Shown one piece after another: positions 10,178 through 19,565 of a stretch of DNA of 20,084 nt. The position numbers were made by a program, and so were the translations under genes. The notes beneath the pieces are model-generated. The model worked only from the letters and a program-made list of their open reading frames with translations. It did no database searches and was not told the DNA's origin. This DNA is from Paramecium octaurelia. Taxonomy: Eukaryota; Ciliophora; Oligohymenophorea; Peniculida; Parameciidae. The stretch lies in contig CAJJDP010000034.1 of the NCBI GenBank assembly GCA_905182995.1, positions 521,099 to 541,182 on the forward strand, written 5' to 3'. How positions within the stretch are numbered: position 1 is the first letter of the stretch; every line of letters begins with the position of its first letter.

Positions 10178-10277
10178 AAGTTCAAACAAAGACAACAAAC
10201 TAAGAGTTGTGATGAGGAAGACATTCTGTAGGGTCCTTAAGGTGCCTCTTATCATTCCTTATCTCTTTATTCATCTT

Positions 10278-10302
10278 AATTGATTGAATTAATCAATCAA
10301 TT
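10278..10302. repeat. Near-perfect hairpin, 10-nt arms and 5-nt loop
   Basis: aattgattga / attaa / tcaatcaatt. Copies are at 11991-12015 and 16366-16390. It lies just beyond the 3' end of the minus-strand cysteine-rich relic, between it and the convergent plus-strand DnaJ-like region. It may mark a gene-end region; no function is shown. Confidence 0.6.
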
Positions 10303-10368
10303 GATTACTAGGTCAACAACATTATCTTCATCAAAGCAGTAATTTATGATAAATAATCCCATTAAAAC

Positions 10369-11738
10369 TCAAAAAAATAATTAGGGTAGTAATTAAAACT
10401 AACAAAGTAATTACATTCTAAAGAATTTTAATTGAGGCTTACTGAATTACAATTACATCTCATTTTATATTTATTAATCATACTCTTTTAATGAAAATCC
10501 TTGCAAATTACACAATTTCTATTTAGATCCCAACTCACTTTCTTCTTTTTGTTTTTTTAATAAGTAAGTCTCATACTTTTGCTTTGATTTATTAGAGTAT
10601 TTCTATAAATAAATTAAATTTTATAATAGCACAAAACAGAGTAACATGAATCCAACCAATTAGAATAAAAGTTCTTAACTGAATTCAAAGCTATAAATAA
10701 TAATCATAAATACAATCTCATTACAACTAATTTAGTGGGTTCAAAAAGAGATTTTAAGGGTTTGAATCTAATTAAATACATCAAAAAGAAAAATGATTGC
10801 ATAGAAGTAGGATTGATTATGATACTGGATAATTGATTAATTCTGTAATATTGAAAATAAAGAATAAAAATTTGTAAAGACTTAAATTAACCTTTCAAAA
10901 ATTCAGTTTTAGATTCTGAATAGAAGTACCTCAATATTTTATAATTTTTATATTTATTGTGGTAATTGAAAATAATGGAAAGTTTGATATTAAAATGAAC
11001 CCTAAACCTATATAGTATAGATAGTGTTGAGAATTTCAAATAGAGAATCAATCTGTAATTGGGATATTATAACAATACACTAAAAGTTAACTAAAGTAGA
11101 ATAGCCTAATAATCTTGAAAAATTCCTAATGAAAATATCAATTTTTAATTTTTAAACTTTTTCTACACATATTTTTTAAATCGAAGGATAAATTTCATGA
11201 CTTTAGTAATTACTGGATATTTTTAAGCCATTTTAATATAAAATTTCCTAAAGTATTTGAACTAAAGCAATAAAGTAAATAGGTTAAAATAGAGGCAAGG
11301 ACAGTAAAATAGCAGCTTTTTGCATTGAATGGCTCTTTAAAAATGATCTCGTAGTCTGGCTATAAGTTACTATTAACCTAATCTAATTTACTTTTCCATT
11401 TAATTCTTTCAATAACTAATCTACTTTCAAATAATTTAATATTGGTTGCAAAGAGTTCATAGTATAAGTATTACAAAAAAAAATCTCTGATTATAATAAA
11501 TCGAGTAAAATAAAAAATACAATTGCATTTCCAGTTACTAAAGCTAAACTTGCCACACCAACCATTGAATACATCATTGCACTATTAAGTTAAACTACAT
11601 TACTTAACTACTACTTAGTGGTTTCTAAAAGCACAAAGAGTGCATTTAGATAAATTTTTTTTTTCATTTTCTTTTAACCCCAATTTAAATGAGTTATATA
11701 TTGTAATTTTTTTGTATAAAAACTTCTAAAATAAGGTT
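10369..11738 (-). pseudogene. Cysteine-rich membrane protein relic, C-terminal part in piece B
   Basis: Same minus-strand sequence as 16457-17826 (offset -6088), cut at 11738 by the N. It holds only the hydrophobic membrane region and C-terminal tail: frame 10906-11738 open without TGA, then TGA 10903, 53 codons, TGA 10741, 123 codons, TGA 10369. The signal peptide and cysteine repeats are missing because the contig ends. See the piece D copy for the interpretation. Confidence 0.65.
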
Positions 11739-11739
11739 N
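11739..11739. other. Single-N scaffold join between pieces B and C
   Basis: A lone N between ataaggtt and gaggaatgcc. The left flank continues properly at 13452 (ttatactgg) and the right flank matches 10027, again showing overlapping ends placed side by side. Confidence 0.9.
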
Positions 11740-13451
11740 GAGGAATGCCATAGTGGTGAGGAACTAGTTTAGGGCTTTTAGATTGATGGGACAACATAAC
11801 TTTTTTATGTAAATGACAATTTTCCGTCAATTATACGATGCTCAAAAACATTTAGTCTTATTGTGCTTACATGGACTCTCCGGGACTTGAAAGTTCAAAC
11901 AAAGACAACAAACTAAGAGTTGTGATGAGGAAGACATTCTGTAGGGTCCTTAAGGTGCCTCTTATCATTCCTTATCTCTTTATTCATCTTAATTGATTGA
12001 ATTAATCAATCAATTGATTACTAGGTCAACAACATTATCTTCATCAAAGCAGTAATTTATGATAAATATTCCCATTAAAACTCAAAAAAATAATTAGGGT
12101 AGTAATTAAAACTAACAAAGTAATTACATTCTAAAGAATTTTAATTGAGGCTTACTGAATTACAATTACATCTCATTTTATATTTATTAATCATACTCTT
12201 TTAATGAAAATCCTTGCAAATTACACAATTTCTATTTAGATCCCAACTCACTTTCTTCTTTTTGTTTTTTTAATAAGTAAGTCTCATACTTTTGCTTTGA
12301 TTTATTAGAGTATTTCTATAAATAAATTAAATTTTATAATAGCACAAAACAGAGTAACATGAATCCAACCAATTAGAATAAAAGTTCTTAACTGAATTCA
12401 AAGCTATAAATAATAATCATAAATACAATCTCATTACAACTAATTTAGTGGGTTCAAAAAGAGATTTTAAGGGTTTGAATCTAATTAAATACATCAAAAA
12501 GAAAAATGATTGCATAGAAGTAGGATTGATTATGATACTGGATAATTGATTAATTCTGTAATATTGAAAATAAAGAATAAAAATTTGTAAAGACTTAAAT
12601 TAACCTTTCAAAAATTCAGTTTTAGATTCTGAATAGAAGTACCTCAATATTTTATAATTTTTATATTTATTGTGGTAATTGAAAATAATGGAAAGTTTGA
12701 TATTAAAATGAACCCTAAACCTATATAGTATAGATAGTGTTGAGAATTTCAAATAGAGAATCAATCTGTAATTGGGATATTATAACAATACACTAAAAGT
12801 TAACTAAAGTAGAATAGCCTAATAATCTTGAAAAATTCCTAATGAAAATATCAATTTTTAATTTTTAAACTTTTTCTACACATATTTTTTAAATCGAAGG
12901 ATAAATTTCATGACTTTAGTAATTACTGGATATTTTTAAGCCATTTTAATATAAAATTTCCTAAAGTATTTGAACTAAAGCAATAAAGTAAATAGGTTAA
13001 AATAGAGGCAAGGACAGTAAAATAGCAGCTTTTTGCATTGAATGGCTCTTTAAAAATGATCTCGTAGTCTGGCTATAAGTTACTATTAACCTAATCTAAT
13101 TTACTTTTCCATTTAATTCTTTCAATAACTAATCTACTTTCAAATAATTTAATATTGGTTGCAAAGAGTTCATAGTATAAGTATTACAAAAAAAAATCTC
13201 TGATTATAATAAATCGAGTAAAATAAAAAATACAATTGCATTTCCAGTTACTAAAGCTAAACTTGCCACACCAACCATTGAATACATCATTGCACTATTA
13301 AGTTAAACTACATTACTTAACTACTACTTAGTGGTTTCTAAAAGCACAAAGAGTGCATTTAGATAAATTTTTTTTTTCATTTTCTTTTAACCCCAATTTA
13401 AATGAGTTATATATTGTAATTTTTTTGTATAAAAACTTCTAAAATAAGGTT
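11740..13451. repeat. Contig-end overlap B/C, right copy (1712 nt)
   Basis: Partner of 10027-11738. It begins in the last part of the unassigned 9821-10177 frame, includes the hairpin (11991-12015) and runs into the membrane region of the cysteine-rich relic. Confidence 0.9.
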
Positions 13452-14194
13452 TTATACTGGTTCAATGAATTCAATTTAAATTTAATATTTTAGGATTGCT
13501 TTATTAAATTGTTATATTTGAGATGCAAATGACTGCTAATTTGTATTGAGTTTAAGTTGTAATAGTGAATGCTATTATATCTTCGAAATTTGCTGCTTCA
13601 TCCAACTAGACTTATGAAGTTAAAGTCAACTCTACAACTTAAAGATAATCGCTGTTGTTAGTAAGAATATTCAAATTCATTTTAGGAGCTTTAACATATG
13701 TGCATAAACTAAAGAGTTCTTATCTTTTAATCCATTGCCACACGTATGAACACACATATTATTAATAAGTACATGATTTTCACCACATCTGAAATATATC
13801 ATTTGTATAGGTTAGAGAATTGAAAATCGATTTATTAATCATCATTATCACTGTTTTATTTTAAACAGTTCCTGTAATTAATGTCTAATACATATAAAGG
13901 ATGAGATTTTTTGCATTGGTTTGATAGGCATTGAACACATATTTCTGAACATTCAAATTAACACTAATATCAATCATCCTAAGGGCCATTGTCACATTAT
14001 TCATATTTCTCAATAACAATGCCTTCCCCAAAATTATTAATTTAATTGAGTTTCCAACCTGTTTAAATACAACCACAACATATCCCGTTAAGACAATCAA
14101 ACATTATTATTATGAACATGAATATTTGCATTCGTAACATCCATCATAGGGAATCATTTTTCCATCATCACATTCCCATCTTAAGTTACTTTTA
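12064..14194. repeat. Tandem unit R2, complete 2131-nt copy
   Basis: Starts at aaatattccc and is repeated from 14195. Offset 2131 is constant through 15646. The unit spans the membrane and C-terminal half plus the last cysteine repeats of the minus-strand relic. Piece D carries the same region once, continuing at 18571 with tccacacaataag rather than jumping back. Confidence 0.92.
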
Positions 14195-14195
14195 A
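12082..14195 (-). pseudogene. Cysteine-rich membrane protein relic, first copy in piece C
   Basis: Matches 16457-18570 (offset -4375). It keeps the last cysteine repeats (PYDGCYECKYSC within 14113-14187), the beta-rich segment, the membrane region and the tail, with the same TGAs at 12082, 12454 and 12616. At 14195 the gene is interrupted by the tandem junction, so it lacks its signal peptide and first repeats. The standard-code frame at 13885-14100 is a shifted reading of these repeats. Confidence 0.65.
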
Positions 14196-15646
14196 AATAT
14201 TCCCATTAAAACTCAAAAAAATAATTAGGGTAGTAATTAAAACTAACAAAGTAATTACATTCTAAAGAATTTTAATTGAGGCTTACTGAATTACAATTAC
14301 ATCTCATTTTATATTTATTAATCATACTCTTTTAATGAAAATCCTTGCAAATTACACAATTTCTATTTAGATCCCAACTCACTTTCTTCTTTTTGTTTTT
14401 TTAATAAGTAAGTCTCATACTTTTGCTTTGATTTATTAGAGTATTTCTATAAATAAATTAAATTTTATAATAGCACAAAACAGAGTAACATGAATCCAAC
14501 CAATTAGAATAAAAGTTCTTAACTGAATTCAAAGCTATAAATAATAATCATAAATACAATCTCATTACAACTAATTTAGTGGGTTCAAAAAGAGATTTTA
14601 AGGGTTTGAATCTAATTAAATACATCAAAAAGAAAAATGATTGCATAGAAGTAGGATTGATTATGATACTGGATAATTGATTAATTCTGTAATATTGAAA
14701 ATAAAGAATAAAAATTTGTAAAGACTTAAATTAACCTTTCAAAAATTCAGTTTTAGATTCTGAATAGAAGTACCTCAATATTTTATAATTTTTATATTTA
14801 TTGTGGTAATTGAAAATAATGGAAAGTTTGATATTAAAATGAACCCTAAACCTATATAGTATAGATAGTGTTGAGAATTTCAAATAGAGAATCAATCTGT
14901 AATTGGGATATTATAACAATACACTAAAAGTTAACTAAAGTAGAATAGCCTAATAATCTTGAAAAATTCCTAATGAAAATATCAATTTTTAATTTTTAAA
15001 CTTTTTCTACACATATTTTTTAAATCGAAGGATAAATTTCATGACTTTAGTAATTACTGGATATTTTTAAGCCATTTTAATATAAAATTTCCTAAAGTAT
15101 TTGAACTAAAGCAATAAAGTAAATAGGTTAAAATAGAGGCAAGGACAGTAAAATAGCAGCTTTTTGCATTGAATGGCTCTTTAAAAATGATCTCGTAGTC
15201 TGGCTATAAGTTACTATTAACCTAATCTAATTTACTTTTCCATTTAATTCTTTCAATAACTAATCTACTTTCAAATAATTTAATATTGGTTGCAAAGAGT
15301 TCATAGTATAAGTATTACAAAAAAAAATCTCTGATTATAATAAATCGAGTAAAATAAAAAATACAATTGCATTTCCAGTTACTAAAGCTAAACTTGCCAC
15401 ACCAACCATTGAATACATCATTGCACTATTAAGTTAAACTACATTACTTAACTACTACTTAGTGGTTTCTAAAAGCACAAAGAGTGCATTTAGATAAATT
15501 TTTTTTTTCATTTTCTTTTAACCCCAATTTAAATGAGTTATATATTGTAATTTTTTTGTATAAAAACTTCTAAAATAAGGTTTTATACTGGTTCAATGAA
15601 TTCAATTTAAATTTAATATTTTAGGATTGCTTTATTAAATTGTTAT
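14195..15646. repeat. Tandem unit R2, second copy, truncated at the N
   Basis: Positions 14195-15646 repeat 12064-13515. The junction reads ttacttttaa|aatattccc with a single shared base, so there is essentially no homology at the breakpoint. Confidence 0.92.
14213..15646 (-). pseudogene. Cysteine-rich membrane protein relic, second copy in piece C
   Basis: Third occurrence of the membrane/C-terminal half, offset +2131 from the previous copy, with a long open frame at 14750-15592 and TGAs at 14213, 14585 and 14747. It is cut at the N at 15647, so no cysteine repeats remain. Confidence 0.65.
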
Positions 15647-15647
15647 N
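15647..15647. other. Single-N scaffold join between pieces C and D
   Basis: A lone N between aaattgttat and aatctacag. The right flank matches 9560, upstream of the start of piece C, so piece C is nested within the span of piece D. Confidence 0.9.
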
Positions 15648-16071
15648 AATCTACAGAAATTTTATGGGTTTGATGCTCATCCATACCTCACAAGTAATAT
15701 AAAGTCCACACAAGTATGCTGACTTCCCCAGATATGATGATGGAAGTATATGAATATATTCACCATGCATTTCAATTGTGTCATAAACATATGTTACTAC
15801 AAAAAGACAAAAGTTTTTACCTTTAATGTAAAATGCAGAGCTGTATAAAACAGATTTGGAATATATAAGTGAGATAGATTTCAAAATAATTTTTGACATT
15901 TAGCATGATACTACTAACGGATGCTAAGGAGATTTATACACTCGTATTACAAAAAGATATCGATCTCTCTATTTAACTCCCAGATTCTCATTTTACGGTC
16001 ATCAAACCTGGACAAGAAAGTTCTGGATGCATTCAATTTTTGGAAATCAAAGTACTCCGAGCTTAAGGAGG
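15648..16071 (+). pseudogene. DnaJ/Hsp40-like relic, C-terminal part, piece D copy
   Basis: Copy of 9560-9983. The zinc-finger part is missing because the contig starts inside the gene. The in-frame TGA is at 15751-15753, and the LEYISEIDFKIIF and GDLYTRIT pieces follow. The overlapping unassigned frame is at 15909-16265. Confidence 0.45.
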
Positions 16072-16993
16072 TGAATGATCTTCGAAGCGGAGGAGTGTGG
16101 CAGTTCCGAGAGAAGAGGAATGCCATAGTGGTGAGGAACTAGTTTAGGGCTTTTAGATTGATGGGACAACATAACTTTTTTATGTAAATGACAATTTTCC
16201 GTCAATTATACGATGCTCAAAAACATTTAGTCTTATTGTGCTTACATGGACTCTCCGGGACTTGAAAGTTCAAACAAAGACAACAAACTAAGAGTTGTGA
16301 TGAGGAAGACATTCTGTAGGGTCCTTAAGGTGCCTCTTATCATTCCTTATCTCTTTATTCATCTTAATTGATTGAATTAATCAATCAATTGATTACTAGG
16401 TCAACAACATTATCTTCATCAAAGCAGTAATTTATGATAAATATTCCCATTAAAACTCAAAAAAATAATTAGGGTAGTAATTAAAACTAACAAAGTAATT
16501 ACATTCTAAAGAATTTTAATTGAGGCTTACTGAATTACAATTACATCTCATTTTATATTTATTAATCATACTCTTTTAATGAAAATCCTTGCAAATTACA
16601 CAATTTCTATTTAGATCCCAACTCACTTTCTTCTTTTTGTTTTTTTAATAAGTAAGTCTCATACTTTTGCTTTGATTTATTAGAGTATTTCTATAAATAA
16701 ATTAAATTTTATAATAGCACAAAACAGAGTAACATGAATCCAACCAATTAGAATAAAAGTTCTTAACTGAATTCAAAGCTATAAATAATAATCATAAATA
16801 CAATCTCATTACAACTAATTTAGTGGGTTCAAAAAGAGATTTTAAGGGTTTGAATCTAATTAAATACATCAAAAAGAAAAATGATTGCATAGAAGTAGGA
16901 TTGATTATGATACTGGATAATTGATTAATTCTGTAATATTGAAAATAAAGAATAAAAATTTGTAAAGACTTAAATTAACCTTTCAAAAATTCA

Positions 16994-17836
16994 GTTTTAG
17001 ATTCTGAATAGAAGTACCTCAATATTTTATAATTTTTATATTTATTGTGGTAATTGAAAATAATGGAAAGTTTGATATTAAAATGAACCCTAAACCTATA
17101 TAGTATAGATAGTGTTGAGAATTTCAAATAGAGAATCAATCTGTAATTGGGATATTATAACAATACACTAAAAGTTAACTAAAGTAGAATAGCCTAATAA
17201 TCTTGAAAAATTCCTAATGAAAATATCAATTTTTAATTTTTAAACTTTTTCTACACATATTTTTTAAATCGAAGGATAAATTTCATGACTTTAGTAATTA
17301 CTGGATATTTTTAAGCCATTTTAATATAAAATTTCCTAAAGTATTTGAACTAAAGCAATAAAGTAAATAGGTTAAAATAGAGGCAAGGACAGTAAAATAG
17401 CAGCTTTTTGCATTGAATGGCTCTTTAAAAATGATCTCGTAGTCTGGCTATAAGTTACTATTAACCTAATCTAATTTACTTTTCCATTTAATTCTTTCAA
17501 TAACTAATCTACTTTCAAATAATTTAATATTGGTTGCAAAGAGTTCATAGTATAAGTATTACAAAAAAAAATCTCTGATTATAATAAATCGAGTAAAATA
17601 AAAAATACAATTGCATTTCCAGTTACTAAAGCTAAACTTGCCACACCAACCATTGAATACATCATTGCACTATTAAGTTAAACTACATTACTTAACTACT
17701 ACTTAGTGGTTTCTAAAAGCACAAAGAGTGCATTTAGATAAATTTTTTTTTTCATTTTCTTTTAACCCCAATTTAAATGAGTTATATATTGTAATTTTTT
17801 TGTATAAAAACTTCTAAAATAAGGTTTTATACTGGT
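16994..17836 (-). CDS. 281-codon open frame, multi-pass membrane region of the cysteine-rich relic
   Basis: Longest uninterrupted ciliate-code frame in the window, from after TGA 17837-17839 to TGA 16991-16993, with about 30 TAA/TAG codons read as Gln. Its middle part reads SAMMYSMVGVASLALVTGNA, a hydrophobic helix, followed by FFILLDLLQ, a motif typical of the membrane region of ciliate cysteine-rich proteins, and further hydrophobic segments AAILLSLPLF and YFIALVQIL. The same reading frame continues past both bounding TGAs for over 500 codons (16457-18055) with no frameshift needed, unlike the cysteine repeats. Copies: 10906-11738 (cut), 12619-13461 and 14750-15592. Confidence 0.7.
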
Positions 17837-18570
17837 TCAATGAATTCAATTTAAATTTAATATTTTAGGATTGCTTTATTAAATTGTTATATTTGAGATG
17901 CAAATGACTGCTAATTTGTATTGAGTTTAAGTTGTAATAGTGAATGCTATTATATCTTCGAAATTTGCTGCTTCATCCAACTAGACTTATGAAGTTAAAG
18001 TCAACTCTACAACTTAAAGATAATCGCTGTTGTTAGTAAGAATATTCAAATTCATTTTAGGAGCTTTAACATATGTGCATAAACTAAAGAGTTCTTATCT
18101 TTTAATCCATTGCCACACGTATGAACACACATATTATTAATAAGTACATGATTTTCACCACATCTGAAATATATCATTTGTATAGGTTAGAGAATTGAAA
18201 ATCGATTTATTAATCATCATTATCACTGTTTTATTTTAAACAGTTCCTGTAATTAATGTCTAATACATATAAAGGATGAGATTTTTTGCATTGGTTTGAT
18301 AGGCATTGAACACATATTTCTGAACATTCAAATTAACACTAATATCAATCATCCTAAGGGCCATTGTCACATTATTCATATTTCTCAATAACAATGCCTT
18401 CCCCAAAATTATTAATTTAATTGAGTTTCCAACCTGTTTAAATACAACCACAACATATCCCGTTAAGACAATCAAACATTATTATTATGAACATGAATAT
18501 TTGCATTCGTAACATCCATCATAGGGAATCATTTTTCCATCATCACATTCCCATCTTAAGTTACTTTTAA

Positions 18571-19090
18571 TCCACACAATAAGAACAGATATTTTTTTAA
18601 CTTTTTAAAAAAATTTAAATATCTCTTAGTTTTATAAATTAGTCGTCATTATTTAACAACATCAAAAAAGTTTACTAATTTGACTTCATTCTGAAATAAA
18701 AATATAGTTCTAATAATCATCTAAAGAGATATGGTTATTCATGCATCATTTTGAATCCAAAAGGCTAAAATTAAATAGAAGAAATGAAATTTTTGCTTTG
18801 AATTAAATTATTTAAATAATTGGATTTTCCATGTTCATCTTATAATAATGAAAATTATATAATCGGAGATAAGTAATAATAATTCTATTACTGAACAGCA
18901 CATCTTATATGGAACATATTTTTAGATAAATAGAAACATAAACTATATAATAGCTTAATTGAATGAATTGTATTTGTTAATTAATTTTAGGTAGAATGAT
19001 TAACTTTTAAATGTAATGTCTTTTGAAATATAACTTTAAAAATATCTAATGAGCTACCATCTAAAACAATTAATATCATTTATCCATCCT
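18571..19090. other. Weakly coding AT-rich middle of the cysteine-rich relic
   Basis: Unique to piece D. The minus strand continues from CEPGWINDINCF into a 100-odd-codon ciliate-code frame with few cysteines (KMCCSVIEL is one piece), then dissolves into short frames. It should hold further repeats if the gene had been intact; I see none clearly. No other gene is visible. Confidence 0.45.
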
Positions 19091-19457
19091 GGTTCGCATT
19101 CGCCAGTATCAAGTAATTGATGTGTGTAATTTTAGCATGAGTAAAAAAATTGTAATTAACATTAGATGAATGTGATACCCATCAAAGCTTAAAATCCAAC
19201 CTGTGTTACAACCGCATTCAAATCTACTATTGACAACTTTAACATACAGTAACAGATGTACAAGTAGCATATTAAGCAGCACAGGCCGAAAAATTAATGC
19301 CAGTTTGAAGAGAATCACACATTGTTGTTTATAATTTATAATAACCTGACTAACATAATGGAACATGAATAATTATTTGTACAACTTAAGCAATTAGATA
19401 TGCAATTCACAAAAGAACCATTATCATTAAATTATCCTGTATCGCAACTCCAAGTTA

Positions 19458-19482
19458 CTAAAATAGAATAAAGTGTCCTTAC
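19458..19482 (-). other. Candidate 25-nt spliceosomal intron
   Basis: On the minus strand GTAAGGACAC...TATTTTAG, exactly 25 nt. Removing it joins the hydrophobic signal peptide MSNWLLFFIILTDWI to LTWSCDTGQ, the start of the first cysteine repeat, in one frame. Length and borders match the 20-35-nt introns known from Paramecium. Confidence 0.6.
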
Positions 19483-19565
19483 ATATCCAATCAGTTAAAA
19501 TAATGAAAAATAAAAGCCAATTAGACATGAATACAAAAATAATTTAAGAAGAAATTTATGAGTCA

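Larger units (their letters stand above)
10027..11738. repeat. Contig-end overlap B/C, left copy (1712 nt)
   Basis: Equals 11740-13451 at offset 1713, except that 10356 is A where 12069 is T. The copies are separated by a single N at 11739. The same sequence is present in piece D (16115-17826, with T). Confidence 0.9.
15648..18570. repeat. Piece D region already present in pieces B and C
   Basis: 15648-17826 equals 9560-11738 (offset 6088), and 16115-18570 equals 11740-14195 (offset 4375). From 18571 onward the sequence is unique to piece D. D thus gives the unrearranged order linking the DnaJ-like region to the full cysteine-rich gene. Confidence 0.92.
16457..19528 (-). pseudogene. Cysteine-rich surface/receptor-like membrane protein relic (fullest copy)
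   Basis: Ciliates have large families of secreted-then-anchored proteins with furin-like and DUF4215-like cysteine repeats, a beta-rich segment, then several membrane helices. All parts are seen here in order. The start MSNWLLFFIILTDW at 19528 looks like a signal peptide interrupted by a 25-nt intron. Cysteine repeats follow: SCDTGQ...CISNCLSC (19354-19449), QTTMCDSLQTG...CAAQYATC (19218-19319), CGCNTGW (19178-19222), GECEPGW (about 19100), WECDDGKMIPYDGCYECKYS (18488-18562) and CLNGICCGC...ECSEICVQC (18288-18473). Then come a beta-rich part (17846-18055), a hydrophobic region including GNAIVFFILLDLLQ (16994-17836) and a Lys/Glu/Gln tail (16460-16828). Damage: several +1 shifts in the repeats (about 19350, 19220, 19180) and TGAs at 18345, 17843, 17837, 16991 and 16829. 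About 18580-19080 is poorly recognisable. Ligand unknown. Confidence 0.75.

Noticed and set aside
10999..11008. ccctaaacc, telomere-like
   Set aside because: A single short occurrence, not a repeat array, and not the C4A2/C3A3 type of oligohymenophoreans.
19178..19360. Programmed +1 frameshifting in the cysteine-rich gene
   Set aside because: The shifts do not sit at a common slippery sequence or at stop codons as in Euplotes; random insertions or errors fit better.
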